Source: Paenibacillus sp. JZ16
GTDB taxonomy: Bacteria; Bacillota; Bacilli; Paenibacillales; Paenibacillaceae
Length of the DNA stretch: 64,000 nucleotides
NCBI RefSeq assembly: GCF_015326965.1
Contig: NZ_CP017659.1
Location: forward strand, 6,275,001-6,339,000
Reading direction: 5' to 3'
The notes beneath the pieces were generated by a model. It made no database searches and was not told the DNA's origin. It saw nothing but the letters and a program-made list of their open reading frames with translations. Position numbers and translations under genes: made by a program. Shown one piece after another: positions 38,447-48,784 of the stretch (position 1 is its first letter; each line of letters opens with the position of its first letter).

Positions 38447-38946
38447 ATGTGTGCGGATATATCCCCGAGAGCATTAATGAAGGCCCGGGACTTCGGGCAG
38501 TTCTATTCGTGAGCGGCTGCCGTCATGCCTGCGCCGGATGCTTTAATACGGATTCCTGGGACTTTGAAGCGGGGGAGCCGTTTACAGAAGAATTGTCAGC
38601 GTCCATACTGCAGGATATCGTCGACAACCCTTTGCTGGATGGCGTGACCTTATGCGGTGGGGACCCGTTCTTCTCGCCGGAGGAATGCGCGGCATTTGTT
38701 CGCAAGCTCAGGACCCTCTGTCCCGGGAAAAGCATATGGGCCTACACGGGCTTCACCTTTGAAGCGCTGATGAGACAGCCGAAGCTGCGCGAATTGGCAA
38801 AACAGTGCGACGTTATCGTGGACGGTAAATTCCAGTTGGAGCTAAGGGATGTCTCGCTTCCCTTCCGAGGCAGCTCGAATCAGCGTTTCATTGACGTATC
38901 CGCCAGCCTGGAACGCGGAGAAACGGTAGAATATGTTCTTCGCTAA
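38443..38946 (+). CDS. nrdG: Anaerobic RNR-activating radical SAM protein
   Basis: 167 aa. NrdG uses a 4Fe-4S cluster and AdoMet to generate the glycyl radical on NrdD. The cluster motif C-x3-C-x2-C is CRHACAGC near residue 27, and the Gly-rich AdoMet site is VTLCGGDPFF near 67. The start is GTG, overlapping the nrdD stop (GTGA), which indicates translational coupling. A strong bidirectional terminator follows. Confidence 0.96.
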   Translation: MNVCGYIPESINEGPGLRAVLFVSGCRHACAGCFNTDSWDFEAGEPFTEELSASILQDIVDNPLLDGVTLCGGDPFFSPEECAAFVRKLRTLCPGKSIWAYTGFTFEALMRQPKLRELAKQCDVIVDGKFQLELRDVSLPFRGSSNQRFIDVSASLERGETVEYVLR

Positions 38947-38951
38947 CATGT

Positions 38952-39006
38952 AAAAAAAGAGCACACACTTTACGGAATCTTCCGGTTAAAGTGTGTGCTC
39001 TCTTTT
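38952..39006 (+). terminator. Bidirectional terminator between nrdG and mnmA
   Basis: GAGCACACACTTTA pairs perfectly with TAAAGTGTGTGCTC. AAAAAAA lies on one side and TCTTTT on the other, serving both converging genes. Confidence 0.9.
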
Positions 39007-39022
39007 CGTTTAGGCCAGCGGT

Positions 39023-40195
<1,173 letters not shown>

Positions 40196-40430
40196 TCACA
40201 CGTTTCATTTTGTCCACTCAGGGTGAACATTTTTCAATCTTTCCAGCTGGAATATTACCCATTGAGGTCCAGGATATGTTACCATAAGCTGAGGGTAATG
40301 ATCGGAATACGGAGAAAAATACAGGATAAGCTGCTTCACACGTAGATTACGCCGTATTTATCGCTCACCCGCCACCTACAACTCATTACAGTATGGACAT
40401 AATATACAATTACCGAAAGAGGTGTCACCT

Positions 40431-40850
40431 TTGAAGATATCAACAAAAGGAAGATACGGATTAACCATTATGATGGAGCTGGCCGCCAGGTTTGGTGAAG
40501 GGCCGACTTCGCTGAAGAGCATTGCCGAGAAGAACCAGCTGTCAGAACATTATCTTGAGCAGCTGATCGCACCGCTGCGGAATGCGGGGCTGGTCAAAAG
40601 CATCCGCGGCGCATACGGAGGCTATATCCTGTCCCGTGATCCGGCATCCATAACGGCCGGGGACGTCATCCGCGTACTGGAAGGACCGATATCCCCTGTG
40701 GACTTCACGGAAGAGGACGATCCGGCGAAGCGGGATCTGTGGCTGCGCATCCGCGACAGCATTGCTGAAGTGCTGGATTCCACGACGCTGGATTATCTGA
40801 TCAACTATCAGGAACAGTCTGCTGCAGACAACTATATGTTCTATATTTAA
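40431..40850 (+). CDS. cymR: Cysteine metabolism repressor CymR, Rrf2 family
   Basis: 139 aa. The winged-helix start MKISTKGRYGLTIMMELAARFGEGPTSLK and the end DNYMFYI align closely with B. subtilis CymR, the master repressor of cysteine uptake and synthesis that works with CysK. No Fe-S Cys triad is present, in line with CymR and unlike IscR. The TTG at 40431 is used, 6 nt after AAAGAGGTG; a GTG 9 nt upstream lies in that site. iscS follows 11 nt after the stop. Confidence 0.93.
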   Translation: MKISTKGRYGLTIMMELAARFGEGPTSLKSIAEKNQLSEHYLEQLIAPLRNAGLVKSIRGAYGGYILSRDPASITAGDVIRVLEGPISPVDFTEEDDPAKRDLWLRIRDSIAEVLDSTTLDYLINYQEQSAADNYMFYI

Positions 40851-40861
40851 GGGTGACGGAT

Positions 40862-42007
40862 ATGAGATCAGTATATTTGGATCATGCCGCATCAACCCCG
40901 GTTCATCCGGAGGTTGCCGAGCGGATGATGAAGGTGATGACAAGCCAATACGGCAATGCTTCAAGCGTTCATGCTTTTGGACGGGAAGCGAAGAAGATCG
41001 TGAATGGGGCGCGTGATCGAATTGCGTCCCTTTTAGGATGCCAATCGGACGAGCTGGTGTTCACGGCCGGCGGAACCGAGAGCGATAATCTGGCTATACT
41101 TGGATTGCTGGAGTCGCTAGGTGTGAAGGGCAAGCATGTGATTACGTCGGCGATTGAACACCATGCGGTGCTTCATACATGCCATGAGCTGGAACGGAGG
41201 GGCTGTGAGGTTACCTATGTCCCCGTCGACTCTACCGGGCGTGTCTCTGTGGAGGACATTGCGGGTGCAATTCAGGACAACACAGTGCTTGTCACCATTA
41301 TGTATGGCAACAATGAAGTAGGCACCGTTCAGCCGATCAGCGAAATCGGCGAGCTCTGCCGCAGCCGGGGCATCGTGTTTCATACCGATGCTGTTCAAGC
41401 CTTGGGATCGGAAACGATCAACTGCCGCGAGCTTCCTGTGGATATGTGGAGTTTTTCCGCCCACAAAATCAACGGACCCCAGGGCGTCGGAGCATTGGTT
41501 GTCCGCAGAGGTCTCAGCGTATCTCCGCGTCTGTTCGGAGGGCTGCAGGAGAAGAAGCGTCGCGCCGGAACAGAGAATATGGCTGGAATTGCCGGTTTTA
41601 CAGCAGCAGTGGAATGGACCGTTCATAATATGGAGGCGCGTATCCGGCATTATCGCGAGCTGAGATCGACGCTGCTTGAAGGGCTTCGTCAGGAGATTGG
41701 CGAGGATGATTTTGTGATCAACGGAAATTCGGAACATTACCTACCTCACATCCTAAATATCAGCTTTCCCGGTGCCAACACGGAGACGATGCTGATGAAC
41801 CTCGATATGGAAAGAATTGCGGCGGCAAGCGGCTCGGCTTGTACGTCGGGATCTCTGGAAATATCCCATGTACTCCAAGCAATGAAACTTTCTGATCCTG
41901 TTTTGCGCTCCGCGATTCGTTTTAGTTTCGGTTTGGGTAATACTACACAAGAAATGGAGTACACAGCCCAAAAAATTGGAACCATCCTTAATCGGTTACG
42001 TAAATAG
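40862..42007 (+). CDS. iscS: Cysteine desulfurase, IscS/YrvO type
   Basis: 381 aa, PLP enzyme that takes sulfur from cysteine for MnmA and other acceptors. The start YLDHAASTPVHPEV, the PLP lysine in SAHKINGPQG near residue 203, and the active Cys in ASGSACTSGSLE near 325 are all present. The ATG at 40862 is 4-7 nt after GGTGACGG; an in-frame GTG lies at 40853. The operon order cymR-iscS matches B. subtilis cymR-yrvO, where the desulfurase serves tRNA thiolation. Confidence 0.95.
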   Translation: MRSVYLDHAASTPVHPEVAERMMKVMTSQYGNASSVHAFGREAKKIVNGARDRIASLLGCQSDELVFTAGGTESDNLAILGLLESLGVKGKHVITSAIEHHAVLHTCHELERRGCEVTYVPVDSTGRVSVEDIAGAIQDNTVLVTIMYGNNEVGTVQPISEIGELCRSRGIVFHTDAVQALGSETINCRELPVDMWSFSAHKINGPQGVGALVVRRGLSVSPRLFGGLQEKKRRAGTENMAGIAGFTAAVEWTVHNMEARIRHYRELRSTLLEGLRQEIGEDDFVINGNSEHYLPHILNISFPGANTETMLMNLDMERIAAASGSACTSGSLEISHVLQAMKLSDPVLRSAIRFSFGLGNTTQEMEYTAQKIGTILNRLRK

Positions 42008-42146
42008 ATGTTAAGGGATTTCTCCTTCTAGGGAATAGGGGGTATGCGTTCGTCCATTTCATCCTTGGAAATGGCCCGTCAGGCTAACGAAATTTTGACC
42101 GGCGGCTGATTTCAAACCATGAAGGATGAGGAGGTGTCCACTGTAT

Positions 42147-42668
42147 ATGAAACTTCAAGAAATGATTGGACTGGCTGTATTCGACGTGGAGAACGGTAAG
42201 GAAATCGGCAAAATCCACGATTTTATACTAGATGAGAACTGGTTGATTACCGGGTTGGAGTTGGAAGGCAAGGCTTTGTTTTCCTCGCATGTGAAAAGCG
42301 TCTCATGGGAAGATATCGTAGCATACGGGGAAGATGCCGTCATGATCCGGAGCCAAGAGGCTGTCCGCAAGCTGGGCGCCAATGATATACCGCTTACGTA
42401 CCTTTTGGGCAAGCGCAAACTGAAAGAGATGCAGGTCTTGACAGAGGATGGTATCCTGCTCGGGCGTATATCGGATGTTTATTTTGAGCAGGAACAGGGC
42501 AATACAATACTAGGGTTGGAAATATCCGATGGATTTGTCTCGGATTTGATCGAAGGTCGCAAATGGCTGCCTTGCACAGCGGAAATGGCTATCGGCGAAA
42601 GTGCCGTTATGGTACCCCCGATGAGCGAACAGCGTCTGGAAAAAGCCATTAATTCTGTGAACGGATAG
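42147..42668 (+). CDS. PRC-barrel domain protein (YrrD-like)
   Basis: 173 aa, no membrane segment. Two PRC-barrel halves are seen: EMIGLAVFDVENGKEIGKIHDF at the start and KEMQVLTEDGILLGRISDVYFE near residue 93. The same fold occurs in RimM and photosynthetic reaction centre H subunits; the function of YrrD is unknown. The ATG at 42147 follows GAGGAGGTG. A small zinc-ribbon gene follows after 11 nt. The 42008-42146 gap holds a CCATTTC/GAAATGG hairpin and no gene. Confidence 0.85.
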   Translation: MKLQEMIGLAVFDVENGKEIGKIHDFILDENWLITGLELEGKALFSSHVKSVSWEDIVAYGEDAVMIRSQEAVRKLGANDIPLTYLLGKRKLKEMQVLTEDGILLGRISDVYFEQEQGNTILGLEISDGFVSDLIEGRKWLPCTAEMAIGESAVMVPPMSEQRLEKAINSVNG

Positions 42669-42679
42669 GGTGAGGTAGG

Positions 42680-42889
42680 ATGAAATGTCCAAACTGTAGT
42701 TCCAAAGATATTGGGAAAATCGGCTCCCACCAGTTTTATTGCTGGGGTTGCTTTATCGAATTGACAGTCAACGGAGAGAAAATGTCCGTATACCAGGTAG
42801 AAGAGGATGGGACGCTCAGCTCGCTGGATGATTTGTTCTTCGGTGATGAAATGCAGCCGGATTTCCCTCCTATGCACGCGTCTTCCTAA
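42680..42889 (+). CDS. Small zinc-ribbon protein
   Basis: 69 aa. CPNCSSKDIGKIGSHQFYCWGC supplies two C-x2-C pairs, a treble-clef or ribbon zinc site, followed by an acidic tail. RBS GGGTGAGGTAGG precedes the ATG. It is 11 nt after the PRC-barrel gene and closed by a terminator, so the two form a unit. The function is not recognised; a nucleic-acid- or protein-binding role is a guess. Confidence 0.8.
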   Translation: MKCPNCSSKDIGKIGSHQFYCWGCFIELTVNGEKMSVYQVEEDGTLSSLDDLFFGDEMQPDFPPMHASS

Positions 42890-42915
42890 AGAACGCGTAC
42901 ATATTGTAAGATAAC

Positions 42916-42962
42916 GACTCCTTGCTGAAGGCCTGTACGGCTGACGAAGCAGGAGTCTTTTT
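42916..42962 (+). terminator. Terminator after the zinc-ribbon gene
   Basis: GACTCCT...GCT pairs with AGC-AGGAGTC in an imperfect stem, followed by TTTTT. Confidence 0.75.
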
Positions 42963-43047
42963 CACTTTGTCCGGCGGAAATGTTAGTTTATTTCTGGATG
43001 CTTGTACATATACTACAGAGTAGCTTTCGAAAAAGGAGGGTGCCTGT

Positions 43048-44115
43048 GTGGAACAGCTGACCGAAAACAAATGGTTTCGATTGTTGGTATGGTTAATGCT
43101 CGGACTCATCTCTCTTTACTTTGTCTGGCTGCTGCGTCCGCTGTTTCTGGATGTCTATCGATTTCTCAAAGCTGTCCTGGCGCCATTTCTGGTTGCCATG
43201 ATCATATCTTATGTGCTCAATCCGGTTGTATGCATGCTCTCTGACCGCAAAGTTCCGCGGAGCATGGCGGTGCTGCTCATTTATGCCGTCTTTCTCACGT
43301 CGCTTGCCGTCATTCTGATGAACATGATTCCGATGCTGATTCGACAGCTGGAGGAGCTCAACGAGCACTTGCCTGAATTAACGATGAACGCCCAAAGCTT
43401 GATGACCAATCTGGACAGCAGGCTGCTGCCTCCGGGAGTAAGGACAGGCGTCAACAGCTGGTTCTTGCAGATGGAATCGAGGCTGGCCGGAGGGATCTCG
43501 GATTTCATGGACAATATCGGCAACACGATTAATATCCTGTTTAACGTGTTAATTGTTCCATTCTTGATCTTTTACATATTAAAAGATTTTGAGGTGTTCC
43601 AGCGAACCGCAGTATCCTATCTGCCGCGGAGCCGCCGGAAGTCGATTGTTACGCTGCTTAAGGAAATCGACACGGCTCTTGGAAACTATGTTCGCGGACA
43701 ATTCCTGGTATGCTTAATCATCGGCGTACTGGCTTATGTAGGCTATATGATCGTTGGTATGCCTTACGCACTGCTGCTGGCAAGCATCGTGGCGGTGTTT
43801 AACATCATTCCGTATTTGGGCCCTTTTCTCGGGGCGGCTCCTGCGCTTGTGATGGCGTCCACGATTTCCTGGAAGATGGTGCTGCTGGTGGTGGCCGTTA
43901 ATATGATCTGCCAGACGCTGGAGAGCAACATCATTTCGCCCCAAGTGGTGGGGAAAAAGCTGCATATGCATCCGCTCCTGATCATTTTTGCGCTCCTTGT
44001 CGGCGGTCAGATCGCAGGAACCGTGGGCTTGATTTTGGCTGTTCCCGTCTTTGCCGTCATCAAAGTGCTGCTGCAGCATTTTTTCGCTTATTATGTCAGA
44101 AGGAAATCCGGTTGA
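43048..44115 (+). CDS. AI-2E family transporter (YrrI-like)
   Basis: 355 aa. About eight membrane segments arranged as in the AI-2E/PerM family: two pairs at the N-terminus, a soluble loop at about 95-155, then the C-terminal group with IVAVFNIIPYLGPFLGAAPAL and SNIISPQVVGKKLHMHPL. Family members export small molecules or act as Na+/H+ antiporters; the substrate is unknown. In B. subtilis yrrI also precedes alaS. The start is GTG, 8 nt after AAAGGAGGG. Confidence 0.9.
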   Translation: MEQLTENKWFRLLVWLMLGLISLYFVWLLRPLFLDVYRFLKAVLAPFLVAMIISYVLNPVVCMLSDRKVPRSMAVLLIYAVFLTSLAVILMNMIPMLIRQLEELNEHLPELTMNAQSLMTNLDSRLLPPGVRTGVNSWFLQMESRLAGGISDFMDNIGNTINILFNVLIVPFLIFYILKDFEVFQRTAVSYLPRSRRKSIVTLLKEIDTALGNYVRGQFLVCLIIGVLAYVGYMIVGMPYALLLASIVAVFNIIPYLGPFLGAAPALVMASTISWKMVLLVVAVNMICQTLESNIISPQVVGKKLHMHPLLIIFALLVGGQIAGTVGLILAVPVFAVIKVLLQHFFAYYVRRKSG

Positions 44116-44147
44116 AGACTCCAGTCTGTAGTGGCAATGTTCATGCA

Positions 44148-44176
44148 TTGACAGATAGTTACGCCCTATATATACT
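44148..44176 (+). promoter_or_regulatory. alaS promoter
   Basis: Consensus TTGACA at 44148-44153 and TATACT at 44171-44176, 17 nt apart, lie upstream of the T-box leader. Confidence 0.85.
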
Positions 44177-44194
44177 TGAAATGATAAACCTATA

Positions 44195-44482
44195 AACGTA
44201 CAAATCGATGAGAAAATCAAGTAGGCTTTGCGTACCTTGCCCAGAGAACAGGTTCCTGCCCGGAGAATTTCCGGCTGGCTGCGAGAACCTGGAAGCGAAC
44301 CTAAGCCGAATGCTAATTTTTGAGTGTGATTCAAATTCACCGGGTGGCCCCCGTTATCCAGCCGTTACGAGGCGATCGTCACATATGTGATTCCAGGAGG
44401 ACCCTGCTGGAGGATGAATGGACGATAACCAGGGTGGTACCGCGAGAACATCGTCCCTGAATTTAATTCAGGGGCGTTTTTT
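44195..44482 (+). promoter_or_regulatory. T-box leader of alaS, specifier GCT (Ala)
   Basis: The T-box sequence AGGGTGGTACCGCG is at 44431-44444, followed by a terminator CCCTGAATT/AATTCAGGG with TTTTTT ending at 44482. Stem I has AGTA at 44220-44223; GGCTT/AAGCC closes the specifier loop above and AAAAT/ATTTT below. This places GAAT at 44308-44311 and then GCT at 44312-44314, an alanine codon. Uncharged tRNA-Ala should allow read-through into alaS. Confidence 0.93.
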
Positions 44483-44536
44483 GTGTTCGGAACCAAGTGA
44501 TCCGGACGCCATATTATGACTGGAGGAAGTGTAGAG

Positions 44537-47164
44537 ATGAAAGCTAGTGAAATCCGTTCCAAATGGCTAGAGTTTTTTGCAGAGAAAGGCCACAATATCG
44601 AGCCAAGTGCATCGCTTGTTCCGCACAATGACCCGTCCCTGCTCTGGATTAATGCAGGCATGGCTCCGCTCAAGCCTTATTTTGACGGGCGTGTGAAGCC
44701 GGAGAATCCGAGAATTGCGAATTCGCAAAAATGTATTCGCACCAATGATATTGAGAATGTCGGCAAAACCCGTCGTCACCATACATTCTTCGAAATGTTG
44801 GGCAACTTCTCCATTGGGGATTATTTTAAAGAAGAGGTTATCACCTGGGCTTGGGAGTTCCTGACGGACAAGAAATGGATCGGCTTCGATCCAGAGAAAC
44901 TGTCCGTTACCGTGTATCCGGAAGACGAGGAAGCCTTCAAATTGTGGAATGAAAAAATCGGACTTCCGAAGGAACGCATCATTAAGCTGCAGGATAACTT
45001 TTGGGATATCGGCGAAGGACCTTGCGGACCTTGTACCGAGATTTTCTATGATCGCGGTGAAGGATACGACACGGATGCTCCGGAATCCGAAATGTTCCCT
45101 GGCGGTGAGAATGAACGCTGGCTCGAAGTATGGAACCTCGTATTCTCCCAGTTCAACCACAACAAGGACGGCAGCTATACACCGCTTCCGAACAAGAACA
45201 TTGATACGGGTGCGGGACTCGAGCGTTTTGCTTCCATCCTGCAAAACGTAGCGTCCAACTTCGATACCGACCTGTTCCAGCCGATCATCCAGAAGACGGC
45301 AGAGCTTGCCGGCGTTAAATACAATGAGAAGACGGAGTACGATATCGCGCTGAAGGTCATTGCAGACCATATCCGTACGGTTGCGTTCGCAGTAGGCGAT
45401 GGCGTGCTGCCTTCCAACGAAGGCCGCGGTTATGTCATCCGTCGTTTGCTCCGCCGTGCGGTTCGTTACGGAAAGGTGCTCGGGCTGGACAAACCATTCA
45501 TGTATACATTGACCGGTACCGTAGGCGATATTATGGGCGTATACTATCCAGAGGTCGTTGAGAAGCGCGCCTTTATCGAGAAGGTCATCGCAACGGAAGA
45601 AGAACAGTTCCACAAAACGCTCTCCGACGGCTTGAACATCTTGGCTGACGTTAGCGCCGAAGCGAAGAAGCAGGGCAAATCGGTCATCAGCGGCAGCGAC
45701 GCGTTCAAATTGTATGATACGTATGGCTTCCCGTTTGATTTAACGGAGGATTATGCGTCCGAACACGGATTGACCGTGGACCGTGAAGGCTTTGATGCTG
45801 CGATGAAGGAACAGCGTGATCGTGCGCGTGCGGCCCGTCATGAAACGGAAAGCATGAAGATTCAAGGCGGCGTTCTTTCCGATTATACGGTTAAAAGTGA
45901 ATTTGTTGGATATAATGACACCGTCAGCGAGGCGAAAGTACTCGCCATTGTTTCCGGTGACAGCTTCGCAGACAGCGTCAGTGAAGGCGAGACCTGTCAG
46001 GTCATTCTGGACGTTACCCCGTTCTATGCCGAAAGCGGCGGTCAGGTCAGCGACCAGGGGATGATAGAAGGCGGATCCGTTCGTGCCAGAGTGGAAGGTC
46101 TTTTCAAGGCTCCGCATGGACAGCATGTGCATTTCGTAACCGTAGAGCTCGGCGAGCTTAAAGTGGGCGATACGGTCAAAGCGCAGGTGGACTCCGCTAT
46201 GCGCAATGATATCGTCAAGAACCATACCGCCACACACCTTTTGCATAAAGCATTGAGGGAAGTGCTGGGCGATCATGTCAATCAGGCAGGTTCCCTTGTT
46301 GAACCGCAGCGTCTGCGCTTCGACTTCTCCCACTTCGGCAGCATTACGCCTGAGGAGCTGGCCGATATTGAGCGCCGCGTGAATGAACAGGTATGGAAGA
46401 GCATTCCGGTCGTTATCGAGCGCAAGGCGATTGATGAAGCTAAGGCGATGGGCGCCATGGCATTGTTCGGAGAGAAATACGGAGATATCGTCCGTGTCGT
46501 TCAGGTCGGAGATTACAGCATCGAGCTGTGCGGCGGATGCCATGTAGCCAACACCTCCCAGATCGGAATCTTCAAGCTGCTTGGCGAGAGCGGTATCGGC
46601 TCCGGGGTTCGCCGCATTGAAGCCGTAACGGGACGTTACGCTTATGAGCATCTGGAAGGCCAAATGGATCTGCTCAAGCAAGCCGCAGGTTTGTTGAAGA
46701 GCAATCTTGCGGACGTGCCGAAGCGGATTGAAGGCCTGAACCAGCAGGTGAAGGATCTTGCCCGGGAGAACGAGTCCCTGCAAGGCAAACTTGGAGCGAT
46801 TGAGGCTAGCCAGTTGACCGATAAAGTGAAGCAGGTCGGAAACACGTCGCTGCTTGCAGCTGAAGTGCAGGCTGGCAGCATGGATGGACTCCGCGGCATT
46901 GCTGACGAATTGAAGGGCAAGCTGCCGGAGGCGATCCTCGTGCTCGGCTCCAAAGCAGGCGACAAGGTGAATTTCGTCGTAGCCGTTCCGCAGGATCTGG
47001 TGAAGCAGGGCTATCATGCCGGCAAGCTCGTTAAAGAAGTGGCTTCGATATGCGGCGGAGGCGGCGGAGGCCGTCCGGATATGGCGCAAGCCGGGGGCAA
47101 GGATGGTTCCAAACTGACCCAGGCGCTGCAGCACGCCGAGGATCTCATAGCCCGGGGCGTGTAA
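44537..47164 (+). CDS. alaS: Alanine-tRNA ligase
   Basis: 875 aa, full length. The class II core begins [17 protein letters not shown]. The editing domain has [11 protein letters not shown] near residue 560 and the zinc-binding [13 protein letters not shown] near 660. The C-terminal C-Ala domain ends with [17 protein letters not shown] chose the ATG at 44537, 9 nt after GGAGGA. Expression is controlled by the Ala T-box. Confidence 0.98.
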   Translation: MKASEIRSKWLEFFAEKGHNIEPSASLVPHNDPSLLWINAGMAPLKPYFDGRVKPENPRIANSQKCIRTNDIENVGKTRRHHTFFEMLGNFSIGDYFKEEVITWAWEFLTDKKWIGFDPEKLSVTVYPEDEEAFKLWNEKIGLPKERIIKLQDNFWDIGEGPCGPCTEIFYDRGEGYDTDAPESEMFPGGENERWLEVWNLVFSQFNHNKDGSYTPLPNKNIDTGAGLERFASILQNVASNFDTDLFQPIIQKTAELAGVKYNEKTEYDIALKVIADHIRTVAFAVGDGVLPSNEGRGYVIRRLLRRAVRYGKVLGLDKPFMYTLTGTVGDIMGVYYPEVVEKRAFIEKVIATEEEQFHKTLSDGLNILADVSAEAKKQGKSVISGSDAFKLYDTYGFPFDLTEDYASEHGLTVDREGFDAAMKEQRDRARAARHETESMKIQGGVLSDYTVKSEFVGYNDTVSEAKVLAIVSGDSFADSVSEGETCQVILDVTPFYAESGGQVSDQGMIEGGSVRARVEGLFKAPHGQHVHFVTVELGELKVGDTVKAQVDSAMRNDIVKNHTATHLLHKALREVLGDHVNQAGSLVEPQRLRFDFSHFGSITPEELADIERRVNEQVWKSIPVVIERKAIDEAKAMGAMALFGEKYGDIVRVVQVGDYSIELCGGCHVANTSQIGIFKLLGESGIGSGVRRIEAVTGRYAYEHLEGQMDLLKQAAGLLKSNLADVPKRIEGLNQQVKDLARENESLQGKLGAIEASQLTDKVKQVGNTSLLAAEVQAGSMDGLRGIADELKGKLPEAILVLGSKAGDKVNFVVAVPQDLVKQGYHAGKLVKEVASICGGGGGGRPDMAQAGGKDGSKLTQALQHAEDLIARGV

Positions 47165-47176
47165 CAGATTTGTCCA

Positions 47177-47243
47177 GATTGTGTACAGCTGGCAATCGTA
47201 AGCGGGATCCAACGTTTTGCTGTACACAATCCCGAATTTTTTG
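47177..47243 (+). terminator. Terminator after alaS
   Basis: GATTGTGTACAGC (47177-47189) pairs perfectly with GCTGTACACAATC (47219-47231), with a 29-nt loop, followed by CCGAATTTTTT. Confidence 0.8.
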
Positions 47244-47381
47244 GAACACTCTCTAAATATTTCGCTTTCGATTTCCGTAGAGACTTAGGATTATGTTATG
47301 ATATAACTAGATCAAGCTGGTAAATATTTATTCGACGAAGCATGGTAAACATGTTCTTTGAAGAAGCGAGGTGTGTCACAC

Positions 47382-47642
47382 ATGGACTCCATAGATAAGA
47401 CTGTCAAGTTCAATGTAAAAGGTGATGAAAAGGAGGCTTCCGCCCAGGACATTCTACTTTCGGTATACGATTCGCTGGTAGAGAAGGAGTACAATCCGAT
47501 TAACCAAATCGTAGGGTATCTTTTGTCCGGGGATCCCGCTTATATACCTCGGCACAATAATGCCAGAAGTTTGATCCGGAAAAAAGAGCGAGATGAATTG
47601 ATTGAAGAACTGGTCCGGTTCTATTTAGCCAGTCACCGTTAG
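47382..47642 (+). CDS. ireB: IreB family regulatory phosphoprotein
   Basis: 86 aa, formerly UPF0297 (YrzL). The family segments [46 protein letters not shown] and EELVRFYL are conserved. IreB is a substrate of the IreK/PrkC kinase in Enterococcus and negatively regulates cephalosporin resistance; the role here is inferred. I chose the ATG at 47382, 8 nt after GAGGTG. The order ireB-ruvX-DUF1292 is the standard Firmicute operon. Confidence 0.94.
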   Translation: MDSIDKTVKFNVKGDEKEASAQDILLSVYDSLVEKEYNPINQIVGYLLSGDPAYIPRHNNARSLIRKKERDELIEELVRFYLASHR

Positions 47643-47654
47643 GAGCACACAGGG

Positions 47655-48068
47655 ATGAAGAAGATCATGGGATTGGATTACGGGGACCGCAGAATCGGTG
47701 TTGCCATAAGCGACGCGTTCGGATGGACGGCCCAAGGGGTTGAAGTTATCGAGCGCCGCCGTGATGAAGGCGAACTGGACAGAATTGCCGCACTCGTCAA
47801 AGATAACGAGGTCGGTGAAATCGTGGTCGGCTTGCCTAAAAATATGAACGGCACGATTGGTCCGCGGGGCGAAATCTGCATGGAATTCGCAAGCACATTG
47901 CGAGAGTCCCTATCCTTACCCGTTCACCTTTGGGATGAACGGCTATCAACAGTATCCGCTGAAAGGACATTGCTTGAAGCCGATGTCAGCCGAAAGAAGC
48001 GAAAACAGGTTGTAGATAAAATGGCGGCAAGCTTGATTTTGCAAAACTACTTGGATTCTAAAAGGTAA
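47655..48068 (+). CDS. ruvX: Putative pre-16S rRNA nuclease / Holliday resolvase RuvX
   Basis: 137 aa, YqgF family with an RNase H-like fold. The start IMGLDYGDRRIGVAISD supplies the first catalytic Asp, and VVGLPKNMNGTIGPRG and WDERLSTVSAERTL the later ones. YqgF was proposed as a resolvase and shown in E. coli to process pre-16S rRNA; the two roles cannot be told apart from sequence. It lies 12 nt after ireB. The window also has RuvC, so it is unlikely to be the only resolvase. Confidence 0.93.
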   Translation: MKKIMGLDYGDRRIGVAISDAFGWTAQGVEVIERRRDEGELDRIAALVKDNEVGEIVVGLPKNMNGTIGPRGEICMEFASTLRESLSLPVHLWDERLSTVSAERTLLEADVSRKKRKQVVDKMAASLILQNYLDSKR

Positions 48069-48085
48069 AGGTGAGGGTGATTACA

Positions 48086-48388
48086 ATGGCTAATGAGCAT
48101 ATTGGTATGGAAGAAGAACCGGAAATTATTTATATTCCCGACGATGAAGGCAACGAGGAAGAATTCGAAGTCATCATGAAATTCGAAGTGGATGGCTCGG
48201 ATGCTAAATATATGATGGTCGTACCAAGGGAGTCTGCCGACGAAGAGACAGACGAGGTCTACGCCTTCCGTTATGAGGAAGACGGAGACGACTTGAAATT
48301 GTTTATGATTGAAGACGATGAAGAATGGGCCATTGTTGAAGAAACCTTCAATACGCTCGTGGAAGAGCTGGACGGGAGAGACGAATGA
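48086..48388 (+). CDS. DUF1292 protein (YrzB-like)
   Basis: 100 aa, very acidic. The DUF1292 pattern is visible: PDDEGNEEEFEVIMKFEVDG, ADEETDEVYAFRYEEDGDD and DDEEWAIVEETFNTL. The function is unknown. The ATG at 48086 follows GGTGAGGGTGA. Third gene of the ireB-ruvX operon, overlapping a second DUF1292 gene by 4 nt. Confidence 0.88.
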   Translation: MANEHIGMEEEPEIIYIPDDEGNEEEFEVIMKFEVDGSDAKYMMVVPRESADEETDEVYAFRYEEDGDDLKLFMIEDDEEWAIVEETFNTLVEELDGRDE

Positions 48389-48699
48389 TGTCTGATTTTT
48401 CGGTTGAGAATATCGTATGGACCCAAGTACTTAAGGAAGCATTCGGTGAGAGTGTCGAGCTTGAGGACGATAAAGGCCATATCGAGGTTTATGATATTGC
48501 CGCCGAATTTGAAGTGGATGGTCAAGGGTATGCCATTCTGGTTCAGCCGGATCGAACCGATGAGGAGTACGAGGTGCTTCGTATCGTCAAGGGCGAGGAC
48601 GGCGGATTGCAGCTGTCAACCATTGACGACGACGAGGAATGGGAGAATGTGTCAGAGCTCTATGATGAGCTGACGTTTCCCGAAGGAGACGAGGATTAA
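48385..48699 (+). CDS. Second DUF1292 protein
   Basis: 104 aa, acidic. It resembles its upstream neighbour in layout (EVDGQGYAILVQPD, DEEYEVLRIVKGEDGG, DDDEEWENVSELYDEL) but is clearly diverged. Its ATG overlaps the upstream stop (ATGATG). The tandem pair suggests an old duplication. A terminator follows, then mltG. Confidence 0.82.
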   Translation: MMSDFSVENIVWTQVLKEAFGESVELEDDKGHIEVYDIAAEFEVDGQGYAILVQPDRTDEEYEVLRIVKGEDGGLQLSTIDDDEEWENVSELYDELTFPEGDED

Positions 48700-48747
48700 G
48701 TTCCCTCCTGCAGGAGCACATGCTTAATTTTCAAATGAAAGTTCAGG

Positions 48748-48776
48748 AAGGGGCGGAGCTGTCCGCCCCTTTTGGT
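48748..48776 (+). terminator. Terminator before mltG
   Basis: AAGGGGCGGA pairs with TCCGCCCCTT around GCTG, followed by TTGG; the T tract is short. It ends 9 nt before the mltG ATG, so partial read-through is likely. Confidence 0.65.
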
Positions 48777-48784
48777 GTGAAGGG

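Noticed and set aside
45740..47227. Long open frame (495 codons) antisense to alaS
   Set aside because: It mirrors alaS codon phase, has no ribosome-binding site or recognisable motif, and alaS itself is certain.
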